Shown: positions 7,518-16,136 of the stretch, one piece after another
Layout: each line of letters begins with the position of its first letter
Numbering within the stretch: position 1 is the stretch's first letter
Assembly (NCBI GenBank): GCA_030149365.1
Contig: JASBRP010000004.1
Location: forward strand, 62,001 to 126,000
DNA length: 64,000 nucleotides
Direction: 5' to 3'
Source of the DNA: Solimonas sp.
GTDB taxonomy: Bacteria; Pseudomonadota; Gammaproteobacteria; Nevskiales; Nevskiaceae
Position numbers and translations under genes: made by a program
The notes under the pieces: model-generated
What the model was told of the DNA's origin: nothing
The model's input: the letters and a program-made list of their open reading frames with translations, nothing else
Database searches by the model: none

Positions 7518-8142
7518 GGCAGGCCTCGAGATACTGTTCGGCGGCTTGCAGCTCGGCCGGGGTGTTCACGCTCCAGATGGGCGTGGGCTCCGCGTCGGTG
7601 AAGTCGGCCGTGACGGCGCCGATGTCGGTCAGCCAGCGCTTGGGCGCACGCTCGCCGGCGTCCAGGGCCTCGCGCAGGGAGGCGGCCAGGTCGCGGCGCA
7701 GCAGGGTGCAGACGTACTGGGCGTCGCCGTCGGCCACCGCGTAGGCGGCCCGGGCCTTGCCGGCTTCCGCTGCGCGGCGCAGGCGCGCGAGCAGGTCCGC
7801 CGGCAGCCGCGCCGCGTCGCAGGGCGCGGTCAGCAGCCAGTCGGTCCGCGTGGCTTCCAGCGCGGCCAGCATGCCGGCGAGGGGGCCGCGGAAATCGGGC
7901 CAGGGATCGGAAACCACGGTGAATCCTGAGTCGGCGTATTGGTCGAGGTGGCGGTTGGCGACGATCAGGATAGCACCCGCCTGCCGTTCCAAGGCCGCGA
8001 GCACGTGCCGGAACAGGGGGCTGCCCGACAGGCGGACCAGGCCCTTGTCGGCACCGCCCAGCCGCTCGCCACGGCCGCCGGCGAGGATCGCGGCCGTCAC
8101 GTTCAGCGGGCTGGCCGCTACACTGTGGTTGCGCTGGCTCAC
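7510..8142 (-). CDS. mobA: Molybdenum cofactor guanylyltransferase MobA
   Basis: 210 aa, nucleotidyltransferase fold. N-terminal GTP-binding motif AAILAGGRGERLGGADKGLV (LAGG...R..G.DK), then LFRHVLAALE, SDPWPDFRGPLAGMLAAL and LLTAPCDAARLPADL. It attaches GMP to molybdopterin, giving the bis-MGD form used by DMSO-reductase-family enzymes such as the NasA encoded just downstream, which explains the clustering. It is the first gene of the minus-strand Moco operon. It is divergent from the uroporphyrinogen-III synthase-like gene, with 60 bases between the starts for both promoters. Confidence 0.95.
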   Translation of the reverse strand: MSQRNHSVAASPLNVTAAILAGGRGERLGGADKGLVRLSGSPLFRHVLAALERQAGAILIVANRHLDQYADSGFTVVSDPWPDFRGPLAGMLAALEATRTDWLLTAPCDAARLPADLLARLRRAAEAGKARAAYAVADGDAQYVCTLLRRDLAASLREALDAGERAPKRWLTDIGAVTADFTDAEPTPIWSVNTPAELQAAEQYLEACHG

Positions 8143-8202
8143 CGGTGCATCCTATACCTGAAGGCCGGGGCTACGTACTACCCGAACCCAAGCGGCAAAA
8201 AC

Positions 8203-9027
8203 ATGAATGAAGTCAGTCTCCAAGGCCGCCGCATCGCGGTGCCTGAATCGCGCGAACTGGACGTTTTCGCCGGCCTGCTGGAGCGCCGCGGCGCCACGGT
8301 CCTGCGCTGCCCCCTGATCGACATCCTGGATGCGCCGGACCCGGCGCCGGTGCTGGCCTGGATCCGCGCCTTCAACGACGGCTCCTGCGACGACCTGATC
8401 CTGTTCACCGGCGAGGGCCTGCGGCGCCTGCTGGCGGCCATCGAGCGGCACGAGCCGGCGCTGCGCGAGCCCTTCGTGGAGCGGCTGGCGCAGGTGCGCA
8501 AGATTTCCCGCGGCCCCAAGCCGGCGCGGGTGCTGCGCGAGCTGGGCCTGCGGCCGGAGCTGCTGGCCGAGCGCGCCACCACGGCCGGCGTGATCGAGTT
8601 GCTGCGGGGCCTGCAGTTGGAGGGCCGCCGGGTCGGCGTGCAGCTCTATGGCGCCGAGCCCAACCTGCCGCTGATGGAATACCTGCGCGTGGCGGAAGCC
8701 ACGGTACTGCCGGTGGCGCCGTACGTCTATGCCGATGCCACTGCCGATGCCGAGGTGCTGGCGCTGATCGAGCGCCTGGAAGGGGGTGAGCTGGATGCCA
8801 TCGCCTTCACCAGCATGCAGCAGGTGGAGCGCCTGTTCCGCGTCGCCGACGGCGCCGGGCAGCATGACGCGCTGCTGGGCGGCCTGCGCCGGGTGGTGGT
8901 GGCCTCGGTGGGGCCGGTGGTGGCGGACCTGCTGACGGCCCGCGGCATCGAAAGCCAGGTGATCCCGGCCGACAGCTTCTACATGAAGCCGCTGACGCAG
9001 GCGCTGGTGGAGAAGCTGGGGCGGTAG
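8203..9027 (+). CDS. Uroporphyrinogen-III synthase-like protein (HemD family)
   Basis: 274 aa from ATG at 8203; the frame is open further upstream but runs into mobA. HemD-fold features: two similar half-domains, an early RRIAVPESRELDVFAGLLERRGATVLRCPLIDI, a central GRRVGVQLYGAEP and a late DAIAFTSMQQVERLFRVA with VASVGPVVADLLTARGI. HemD closes hydroxymethylbilane to uroporphyrinogen III, precursor of siroheme. HemD-like proteins linked to nitrate assimilation genes are common and could supply the NirB siroheme or act in regulation. A housekeeping hemD may exist elsewhere, so a specialised role is inference. It converges on nasA with a REP pair between. Confidence 0.82.
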   Translation: MNEVSLQGRRIAVPESRELDVFAGLLERRGATVLRCPLIDILDAPDPAPVLAWIRAFNDGSCDDLILFTGEGLRRLLAAIERHEPALREPFVERLAQVRKISRGPKPARVLRELGLRPELLAERATTAGVIELLRGLQLEGRRVGVQLYGAEPNLPLMEYLRVAEATVLPVAPYVYADATADAEVLALIERLEGGELDAIAFTSMQQVERLFRVADGAGQHDALLGGLRRVVVASVGPVVADLLTARGIESQVIPADSFYMKPLTQALVEKLGR

Positions 9028-9052
9028 ATCGCCAGGATTCACAGGGTTTTCC

Positions 9053-9109
9053 TGTAGGAGCCAGCTTGCTGGCGACAAGGTCCCTGTCGCCAGCAAGCTG
9101 GCTCCTACA
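9053..9109. repeat. REP-type perfect inverted repeat between convergent genes
   Basis: Two perfect 25-base arms (9053-9077, 9085-9109) with a 7-base centre; each arm begins TGTAGGAGCCAGCTTGCTGG and has its own mini-palindrome (CCAGCTTGCTGG). It matches the pseudomonad-type REP family. Lying between the 3' ends of the hemD-like gene and nasA, it may terminate both transcripts. Confidence 0.85.
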
Positions 9110-9123
9110 ACGTCAAGCTGGGT

Positions 9124-11910
9124 TCAGGCGGCTTCCGTCGCCCGCACTTCCGACAGCAGCTTCTTCAGCTCCGGCACGCAGGAGCCGCAGTTGCCGCCGG
9201 CTTTCAGGCAGCCGGTGATCTCGGCCGTGGTCTTCAGGTTCCTGTCGCGGATGGCCGCGCAGATGGTGTTGCGGCCGACGCCGAAGCAGGAGCAGACGGT
9301 GGGACCGGTGTCCGCGCCCTTTTCCACCGGCTCGCCCACCAGCAGGCCGACGCGGTCGATCTCTTCCAGTTGCTCCTTCACGAACAGGCTGGCCAGCCAG
9401 GCACGCGAGGGCAGGTCGGGGCGCGAGGACATGAACACGCAGCATTCGATGCGGTCACCCACCACCAGCGCGGCGCGATAGACGCCGGCGGTGCGGTCCT
9501 CGTACTCGATCCAGTCGGCCTCCGGGTCCTCGGCGCCGAACAGCTGGCGTGCCCAGGCGCCTCGGTCCATCGACTTGTCGCGGCCGGCGATCTCGTAGCG
9601 CAGGAACTGCCGCCCCTGGATGCGCGTCCACCAGGTGGTGCTTTCCATCTGCAGTTCACGGCGCGAGAGTACGAAGCCGTGCCAGAGCACGCGGAACTCC
9701 TCCACGCGCACTGGCGTGTGCTTGAACTCGGGCTCGCCCGAGACCGGGTCCACTACCGGGTTCACCAGGCTGCCGACGCGGGCGTCGGAGGCGAATTGGG
9801 CGTTCCAGTGGATCGGGACGAAGACGTTGCCGCGCGGGATGCCGCCGCCGTGCTGCACGCGGGCCACCAGCGAGCCCCAGCGGCTGGAGACGCGGGCCAG
9901 TTCGCCGGCGCGCACGCCGCTGACCAGGGCATCCTGCGGGTGCATGTCCACGAAGGGTTCCGGGATGTGGTCGGCCAGCTTGGGGGACTTGCCGGTGCGC
10001 GTCATGGTGTGCCACTGGTCGCGCACGCGGCCAGTGTTCAGCACCAGCGGGAATTCCTCGCTCGACGCGTGGGCCGGTGCGCGTACCGGGGTCGGGACGA
10101 AATGGGCCTTGCCGTCGGCGTGGTAGTAGCGGTTGTCTTCGAACAGTCGGGCGGTGCCGACGGCGGGAATCGGGAATGGGGAATCGGGAATCGTGGAAGA
10201 CAGCACCGGCCACTGGATCGGAGGCAGGGCGTCGAACTGCTCGCGCGTCATGCCCACCAGCCCGCTCAGGTTGAATGCGCGAAGAGCCGTAGGCTCTCCG
10301 TGTTCTGAACGATTCCCGATTCCCCATTCCCGATTCCCGGCGGCTGAAAGCCGCGCATGCTCGTCGAACACGGCGTGCGTGCCGTCGAACTCGAAGCCTT
10401 CGTAGCCCATGCGGCGTGCGACGTCACAGATGATCTGCCAGTCGCCGCGCGCTTCGCCGGGCGCGGCCAGGAACCGGCGCTGGCGTGAGATGCGGCGCTC
10501 GGAGTTGGTGACGGTGCCGTCCTTCTCGCCCCAGCCCAGCGCCGGCAGCAGCACGTGGGCGTAGGCGTTGGTGTCGGTTTTCTCGATGATGTCGGAGCTG
10601 ATCACCAGTTCGCACTTCGACAGCGCGCGCTTGACCTGGTCGGCGTCCGGCAGGCTGACGACCGGGTTGGTGGCCATGATCCAGACCGCCTTGACCTTGC
10701 CGGCCTCGATCGCCCGGAACAGGTCCACGGCCTTGAGGCCGGGCTTGTCGGCGATGCGCGGCGAGCCCCAGAAGGACTTCACGATGTCGCGATGCTTGGC
10801 GTTGCCCAGGTCCATGTGCGCGGCCAGCATGTTGGCCAGGCCGCCGACTTCGCGGCCGCCCATGGCATTGGGCTGGCCGGTGATGGAGAAGGGACCCATG
10901 CCGGGCCGGCCGATGCGGCCGGTCAGCAGGTGGCAGTTGATGATGCTGTTGACCTTGTCGGTGCCGGCGGAGGACTGGTTCACGCCCATCGAGAAGGCGG
11001 TGATGACCTTCTCGGTGCGTGCGAACAGCCGGTAGAACTCCAGCAGGTCGGCCTCGGTGATCTTGCAGGCACGCGCCACGGAGCGGACGTCGCCGGCGGT
11101 GTTGTCGGCGATGGCCATGGTGCGGGCCAGGCCGGTGGTGTGGCGCTCGACGAAACCGGTGTCCATCACGCCGTGCTGGTGCAGGAAGGACAGCAGGCCG
11201 TTGAACAGCCAGACGTCGGTGCCGGCCCGGACCGGCAGGTGCAGGTCGGCCAGCTCGCAGGTGGCGGTGCGGCGCGGGTCGATCACCACCAGCTTCATCT
11301 CCGGCCTTGCTTCCTTGGCCCTGGCGATGCGCTGGAACAGGATCGGATGGCACCAGGCGGTGTTGGAGCCCACCAGCACGATCATGTCGGCCTGCTCCAG
11401 GTCCTCGTAGCAGACCGGCACCAGGTCTTCGCCGAAGGCGCGCTTGTGCCCGGCGACGGCGGAGGACATGCAGAGCCGTGAATTGGTGTCGATGTTGGCG
11501 GTGCCGACGTAGCCCTTCATCAGCTTGTTGGCGACGTAGTAGTCCTCGGTCAGCAACTGGCCGGAGACGTACAGGGCCACGGCCTCGGGGCCATGCTGGT
11601 CGATGATGCGGCGCAGGCCGCCGGCGACGCGGTCCAGCGCGTCATCCCAGCCGACCCGCTGTCCATCGACCTGCGGATAGAGCAGGCGGCCTTGCAGGTC
11701 CACCGTTTCGCCCAGCGCCGAGCCCTTCACGCAGAGCCGGCCATGGTTGGAGCCGTGCTTCTCGTCACCGGCGACGTCGAACTGGCCGTCCGGCCGGACG
11801 CTGGCCTTCACTCCGCAGCCCACGCCGCAGTAGGGGCAGGTGGTGGCGGTGGTAGCGGTGGCGGAGAGGGGGGCGGGCAGGGTCACGTCGTGGGTCGTTC
11901 TAGGCAGCAC
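9124..11910 (-). CDS. nasA: Assimilatory nitrate reductase catalytic subunit NasA with C-terminal [2Fe-2S] domain
   Basis: 928 aa, cytoplasmic Mo-bisMGD nitrate reductase. N-terminal [4Fe-4S] ligands C25-x2-C28-x3-C32-x27-C60 (TCPYCGVGC...GRLCVKG). Moco domain motifs include NSRLCMSSAV (Mo-ligand Cys region), GSNTAWCHPILFQR, TGRIGRPGMGPFSITGQPNAMGGREVGG and the C-terminal molybdopterin-binding barrel (VLNTGRVRDQWHTMTRTGK). Residues 870-911 form a BFD-like [2Fe-2S] domain (CSC...CGSC), as in many NasA proteins. Two insertions near residues 524-534 (NREWGIGNR) and 573-583 (IPDSPFPIP) come from a 31-bp inverted repeat in the DNA. It overlaps the upstream flavoprotein gene by 11 bases and is the last gene of the nas operon. 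Confidence 0.96.
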   Translation of the reverse strand: MLPRTTHDVTLPAPLSATATTATTCPYCGVGCGVKASVRPDGQFDVAGDEKHGSNHGRLCVKGSALGETVDLQGRLLYPQVDGQRVGWDDALDRVAGGLRRIIDQHGPEAVALYVSGQLLTEDYYVANKLMKGYVGTANIDTNSRLCMSSAVAGHKRAFGEDLVPVCYEDLEQADMIVLVGSNTAWCHPILFQRIARAKEARPEMKLVVIDPRRTATCELADLHLPVRAGTDVWLFNGLLSFLHQHGVMDTGFVERHTTGLARTMAIADNTAGDVRSVARACKITEADLLEFYRLFARTEKVITAFSMGVNQSSAGTDKVNSIINCHLLTGRIGRPGMGPFSITGQPNAMGGREVGGLANMLAAHMDLGNAKHRDIVKSFWGSPRIADKPGLKAVDLFRAIEAGKVKAVWIMATNPVVSLPDADQVKRALSKCELVISSDIIEKTDTNAYAHVLLPALGWGEKDGTVTNSERRISRQRRFLAAPGEARGDWQIICDVARRMGYEGFEFDGTHAVFDEHARLSAAGNREWGIGNRSEHGEPTALRAFNLSGLVGMTREQFDALPPIQWPVLSSTIPDSPFPIPAVGTARLFEDNRYYHADGKAHFVPTPVRAPAHASSEEFPLVLNTGRVRDQWHTMTRTGKSPKLADHIPEPFVDMHPQDALVSGVRAGELARVSSRWGSLVARVQHGGGIPRGNVFVPIHWNAQFASDARVGSLVNPVVDPVSGEPEFKHTPVRVEEFRVLWHGFVLSRRELQMESTTWWTRIQGRQFLRYEIAGRDKSMDRGAWARQLFGAEDPEADWIEYEDRTAGVYRAALVVGDRIECCVFMSSRPDLPSRAWLASLFVKEQLEEIDRVGLLVGEPVEKGADTGPTVCSCFGVGRNTICAAIRDRNLKTTAEITGCLKAGGNCGSCVPELKKLLSEVRATEAA
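10164..10194. repeat. 31-bp repeat arm inside nasA (left arm)
   Basis: Composed of CGGGAATCGGGAAT- and GGGAATCGGGAAT-like units. It is the exact reverse complement of 10309-10339. It is translated in frame within nasA on the minus strand. Multi-GGGAATC repeats of this kind are normally intergenic in xanthomonad-like genomes. Confidence 0.9.
10309..10339. repeat. 31-bp repeat arm inside nasA (right arm)
   Basis: Reads ACGATTCCCGATTCC... on the plus strand and pairs perfectly over all 31 bases with 10164-10194. The 114 bases between the arms encode ordinary NasA sequence. Confidence 0.9.
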
Positions 11911-13126
11911 GCGGTTCGCAGTAGGCCTGGCCGAACAGCAGGCGGCTGCGCAGTTCGGCGATGTCGGTCTTGTTCTGGATCAGCTCGAAGTACCAGGGCC
12001 CGTCCTTGACGTCGCCGTAGAGCACGGCGCCGGTCACGCGGTTGCCCTTCAGCACCAGGCGCTTGTACACGCCGCGGCGCGGGTCGCGCATCACCAGGTC
12101 CTCGCTGTCGGCGTCGCCGATGAAGTCGCCGGCGGAGTAGAGGTCCACGCCGGTGACCTTGAGCTTGGTGGCGGTGGCCTGCTGCACGTAGCGGGAGTGG
12201 CCGAAGCCGGCGAGATGGGCGGCGCAGACACGCGCCTGGTCCCAGATCGGAGCAACCAGGCCGAACAGTGCCTTGCGGTGCTGCACGCATTCACCCACGG
12301 CGTAGATGCGCGGGTCGAAGCTCTGCAGCGTGTCGTCCACCATGATGGCGCGGTCACACTGCAGGCCGGCGCTGCGCGCCAGGTCGATGTTGGGGCGCAC
12401 GCCGGCGGTCATCACCACCAGGTCGGCGGGGATCTCGCTGCCGTCCTTGAAGCGCAGCGCGGTGACCCGATCCGGCCCGACGATCTCGGCGGTGTTGGCG
12501 TTGAGCAGGATGCGCAGGCCCTTGCGCTCCAGCGCGGCCTTCAGCAGCGCGGCGGCCGGCTTGTCCAGCTGGCGCTCCATCAGGCAGTCGTTGACGTGGA
12601 CGACGCTGACCTCCATGCCCTGGCGCAGCAGGCCATTGGCGGCTTCCAGCCCCAGCAGGCCGCCGCCGATCACCACGGCATGGCGGTGGTGGCGCGCGGC
12701 CGCCAGCATGGTCTCCACGTCCTGGATATCGCGGAAGGCGATCACGCCGGGCAACTGGTGACCCGGCACGGGAATGATGAAGGGCTTGGAGCCGGTGGCC
12801 AGCAGCAGGCGGTCGTAGGGGATGGCGAGGCCGGACTGGGCGTACACGGTACGACGAGGGCGGTCGATCTTCACCACCGGATCGCCGGCATGCAGGGTGA
12901 TGCCGTTCTGCGCGTACCACTGCCGCGTGTTCAGCATGATGTCGTCGACGGTCTTTTCACCGGCGAGGACGGGCGACAGCAGGATGCGGTTGTAGTTGCC
13001 GTGCGGCTCGGCGCCGAACACGGTGATGTCGTAGAGATCGGGCAAGAGCTTCAGCAGCTCTTCGACCGTGCGCATGCCGGCCATGCCATTGCCGACGACG
13101 ACAAGCCTGGGCTTCGAGGTGATCAT
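11900..13126 (-). CDS. FAD/NAD(P)-dependent oxidoreductase, NasB/NirB-N-terminal type, electron donor to nitrate reductase
   Basis: 408 aa, a pyridine-nucleotide disulfide oxidoreductase-fold flavoprotein. FAD-binding GNGMAGMRTVEELL (residues about 11-24), NAD(P)-binding VVIGGGLLGLEAANGL (about 150-165), and the late FAD motif DPRIYAVGECVQHR. It corresponds to the N-terminal half of NirB without the [2Fe-2S] or siroheme parts. In nas operons such a protein passes electrons from NAD(P)H to NasA, and the 11-base overlap with nasA fits this role. It could instead assist nitrite reduction. The preceding gene, nirD, ends 96 bases upstream in a spacer that holds no clear signal. Confidence 0.85.
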   Translation of the reverse strand: MITSKPRLVVVGNGMAGMRTVEELLKLLPDLYDITVFGAEPHGNYNRILLSPVLAGEKTVDDIMLNTRQWYAQNGITLHAGDPVVKIDRPRRTVYAQSGLAIPYDRLLLATGSKPFIIPVPGHQLPGVIAFRDIQDVETMLAAARHHRHAVVIGGGLLGLEAANGLLRQGMEVSVVHVNDCLMERQLDKPAAALLKAALERKGLRILLNANTAEIVGPDRVTALRFKDGSEIPADLVVMTAGVRPNIDLARSAGLQCDRAIMVDDTLQSFDPRIYAVGECVQHRKALFGLVAPIWDQARVCAAHLAGFGHSRYVQQATATKLKVTGVDLYSAGDFIGDADSEDLVMRDPRRGVYKRLVLKGNRVTGAVLYGDVKDGPWYFELIQNKTDIAELRSRLLFGQAYCEPRAA

Positions 13127-13222
13127 GGGTTCCTGTTGCCCCCGGGCGGGAGAGTCGTCCGTTACGCAGTACCGGCCCTTTGATAACGGCCTGCGCGGCG
13201 GGACGATCTCCCGCTTGGGTGC

Positions 13223-13585
13223 TCAGTGTGCGGCGACGAGAATCTGCCCGTTCTCGACGCGCGCAGGGTAGGCGCGCACCGAGTGCTCGGGTGCTTCCAG
13301 GCATTCGCCGGTTTTCAGATCGAAGTGATGCTTGTAGATCGGGGAGGCGACCACGGTGCGGTCGCCGAGATTGCCGATCAGGCCGCGGGACAGGACCGAG
13401 GCTTCCGAATTCGGATCATAGTTGGAAATCGCGAAAATTCCCCCACCCGTTCCGAGGCGGAAGACCGCCACCTGCTCATTGCCCACCAGGGCGCAGACAC
13501 CGGTATTGGGAACGATATCGTCCACGGCGCATACCGGGACCCAGGTGCTCACGTTACGGTCGCCATCCATGTTCATCATCCTCAT
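13223..13585 (-). CDS. nirD: Nitrite reductase small subunit NirD
   Basis: 120 aa from ATG at 13585, which overlaps the nirB stop as ATGA; in-frame ATGs at 13579, 13576 and 13570 are alternatives. Rieske-like beta fold without Fe-S ligands, as usual for NirD: WVPVCAVDDIVPNTGVCALV, VAVFRLGTGGGIFAISNYDP, SRGLIGNLGDRTVVASPIYKHHFDLKTGECLE. It is the accessory subunit of NADH-dependent nitrite reductase, which makes ammonium from nitrite in the cytoplasm. A longer open frame continues upstream through nirB in another reading and is not the gene. Confidence 0.92.
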   Translation of the reverse strand: MRMMNMDGDRNVSTWVPVCAVDDIVPNTGVCALVGNEQVAVFRLGTGGGIFAISNYDPNSEASVLSRGLIGNLGDRTVVASPIYKHHFDLKTGECLEAPEHSVRAYPARVENGQILVAAH

Positions 13586-16125
13586 GCTGCCTTCACCACG
13601 ACCGGGATTTGCGCCAGCTTCGACTGCTTCTCCTCGGGTGTCGCCGGCCGGATCTGGCCGCGCTCCTCGATGAAGACGACGTTGCTGTCGGCCTTGTCGC
13701 TGTTGACGAAGTGGCGGAAGCGCTTGCGGGCTTCCGGATCGGTGACGGCCTTCTTCCACTCGCACTCGTAGGTGTCGACCACATGCTGCATCTCGGCTTC
13801 CAGCTCGGCGGCGATGCCGAGCTTGTCGCCGATGACGACGCTCTTGAGGTAGTCCAGGCCGCCTTCGAGGTTCTCGCGCCAGGTGCTGGTGCGCTGAAGG
13901 CGGTCTGCGGTACGCACGTAGAACATCAGGAAGCGGTCGATGTACTGGATCAGGGTGGTCTTGTCGAGATCGCTGGCGATCAGCTCGGCGTGACGTGGCT
14001 TCATGCCGCCGTTGCCGCAGACGTAGAGGTTCCAGCCCTTTTCGGTGGCGATGATGCCCACGTCCTTGCCCTGGGCCTCGGCGCACTCGCGGGTGCAGCC
14101 GGAGACGGCGAACTTGAGCTTGTGCGGCGAGCGCAGGCCCTTGTAGCGGGTCTCGATCTCGATGGCGAGGCCTACCGAGTCATCGACACCGTAGCGGCAC
14201 CAGGTGCTGCCGACGCAGGACTTCACGGTGCGCAGCGACTTGGCGTAGGCGTGGCCGGTCTCGAAGCCGGCGGCGATCAGTTCGTCCCAGATCAGCGGCA
14301 GCTGTTCCACGCGGGCGCCGAACAGGTCCACGCGCTGGCCGCCGGTGATCTTGGTGTAGAGGCCGTACTTCTTGGCCACCTGGCCCACCGCAATCAGGCC
14401 GTCGGCGGTGACTTCGCCACCGGGCATGCGCGGGACGACGGAGTAGGTGCCGTCCTTCTGGATGTTGCCGAGGAAGTAGTCGTTGGAGTCCTGCAGCGCG
14501 GCGTGCTCCTTCTTGAGCACGAAGTCGTTCCAGCAGGAGGCGAAGACGTTGGCTGCCATCGGCTTGCAGATATCGCAGCCCAGGCCCTTGCCGTGCTTCT
14601 CCAGCAAGGCCTCGAAGGTCCTGATCTGGCCGACGCGCACCAGGTGGTAGATCTCCTGGCGCGAGTAGGGGAAGTGCTCGCAGACATGGTTGTTGACCGC
14701 CATGCCCTGCTTCTTCATCTCGGCCTTCATCACCTGTGTGGCCAGCGCCACGCAGCCGCCGCAGGAGGTGCCGGCCTTGGTACAGGACTTGATGGCGCCA
14801 ATGGTGGTGGCGCCTGCGCAGACCGCCGCGCAGATGTCGCCCTTGGAGACGTTGTTGCAGGAGCAAATCTGGGCCGAGTCGGGCAGCTTGTCCACGCCCA
14901 GGCCGGGCTTCTTGCCGCCGGAGTCCGGCAGGATCAGGAACTCCGGCGATTCCGGCAGCTCCATCTTGTTGAGCATCATCTGCAGCAGGGTGCCGTATTC
15001 CTCGGCATCGCCCACCAGCACGCTGCCGAGCAGGTGCTTGCCGTCTTCGGAGACCACCAGCTTCTTGTAGACCTGCTTGCGCTCGTCGTTGAACTGGTAG
15101 ACGCGACTGCCGGGAGTGCTGCCCATGGCGTCGCCGATGCTGGCCACGTCCACGCCCATCAGCTTGAGCTTGGTGCTCATGTCGGCGCCAGTGAACTCGG
15201 CGACCTGGCCCAGCAGGTGCTTGGCGGCAACGCGTGCCATGTCATAGCCGGGAGCCACCAGGCCGTAGATGCGCCCGGACCACAGGGCGCATTCGCCGAT
15301 GGCGTAGACGTCCGAATCCAGGGTGCGGCAGAAGTTGTCGATCACGATGCCGCCGCGCTCGCCGACGCCGAGCTGGCAGGCCTTGGCTAGTTCGTCGCGC
15401 GGGCGGATGCCGGCGGAGAACACGATCATGTCGGTGTCGAGAAAGCTGCCGTCCGCGAACTTCATGCGGTGGGTGCCGGATTCGCCGTCCACGATCTCCA
15501 GGGTGTTCTTCTGGGTGTGGACGGTGACGCCCAGTTCCTCGATCTTGCGGCGCAGGGTGCGGCCGCCGCCGTCGTCCACCTGTACGGCCATCAGGCGCGG
15601 GGCGAACTCCACCACGTGGGTCTGCAGGCCCATGTCGCGCAGGGCCTTGGCGCATTCCAGGCCCAGCAGGCCGCCGCCGATGACCACGCCGGTTTTGGAG
15701 CGGGCGCCGCATTCCTTCATGCCCTCCAGGTCCTCGATGGTGCGGTAGACGAAGATGTCCTTGCGGTCCTTGCCCGGCAGCGGCGGCACGAAGGGATAGG
15801 AGCCGGTGGCCAGCACCAGCTTGTCGTAGTGCAGGGTCTCGCCGGTGGAGACCGTGACGGTCTTCATCGCACGATCGATGCTGCTGGCGCGGGCGTTGAG
15901 CTTCAGCAGCAGGCCGTCCCGGCCGAAGAAGTCCGGCGCCACCAGCGAGAGGTCGTCCGCCGACTTGCCGGCGAAGAACTCGGACAGATGCACGCGATCG
16001 TAGGCCGGACGCGGCTCCTCGCAGAGCACGGTGACTTCCAGGTCCGGCAGGCCGGCTTCTGCCAGCGATTCGAGGAACTTGTGGCCGACCATGCCATGGC
16101 CGACAACGACGATCTTCTGCTTCAT
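13582..16125 (-). CDS. nirB: Nitrite reductase [NAD(P)H] large subunit NirB
   Basis: 847 aa, six-electron reduction of nitrite to ammonium. Start ATG at 16125 with GAGGAG about 7 bases upstream; a TTG at 16140 would add five residues. Domains in order: FAD/NAD(P) oxidoreductase (VVVGHGMVGHKFLE, VVIGGGLLGLECAKAL), BFD-like [2Fe-2S] (ICSCNNVSKGDIC...SCTKAGTSCGGC, about residues 415-460), then the ferredoxin-nitrite/sulfite reductase domains with siroheme/[4Fe-4S] ligands (CVGSTWCRYG ... SGCTRECAEAQGKD). Length and order are standard. It is separated from the ATPase gene by 11 bases and overlaps nirD by 4. Confidence 0.97.
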   Translation of the reverse strand: MKQKIVVVGHGMVGHKFLESLAEAGLPDLEVTVLCEEPRPAYDRVHLSEFFAGKSADDLSLVAPDFFGRDGLLLKLNARASSIDRAMKTVTVSTGETLHYDKLVLATGSYPFVPPLPGKDRKDIFVYRTIEDLEGMKECGARSKTGVVIGGGLLGLECAKALRDMGLQTHVVEFAPRLMAVQVDDGGGRTLRRKIEELGVTVHTQKNTLEIVDGESGTHRMKFADGSFLDTDMIVFSAGIRPRDELAKACQLGVGERGGIVIDNFCRTLDSDVYAIGECALWSGRIYGLVAPGYDMARVAAKHLLGQVAEFTGADMSTKLKLMGVDVASIGDAMGSTPGSRVYQFNDERKQVYKKLVVSEDGKHLLGSVLVGDAEEYGTLLQMMLNKMELPESPEFLILPDSGGKKPGLGVDKLPDSAQICSCNNVSKGDICAAVCAGATTIGAIKSCTKAGTSCGGCVALATQVMKAEMKKQGMAVNNHVCEHFPYSRQEIYHLVRVGQIRTFEALLEKHGKGLGCDICKPMAANVFASCWNDFVLKKEHAALQDSNDYFLGNIQKDGTYSVVPRMPGGEVTADGLIAVGQVAKKYGLYTKITGGQRVDLFGARVEQLPLIWDELIAAGFETGHAYAKSLRTVKSCVGSTWCRYGVDDSVGLAIEIETRYKGLRSPHKLKFAVSGCTRECAEAQGKDVGIIATEKGWNLYVCGNGGMKPRHAELIASDLDKTTLIQYIDRFLMFYVRTADRLQRTSTWRENLEGGLDYLKSVVIGDKLGIAAELEAEMQHVVDTYECEWKKAVTDPEARKRFRHFVNSDKADSNVVFIEERGQIRPATPEEKQSKLAQIPVVVKAA

Positions 16126-16136
16126 CGGGGCGCTCC

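Noticed and set aside
9124..11910. nasA as a pseudogene because of the repeat insertions
   Set aside because: The frame is uninterrupted and all cofactor motifs are intact on both sides of the insertions.
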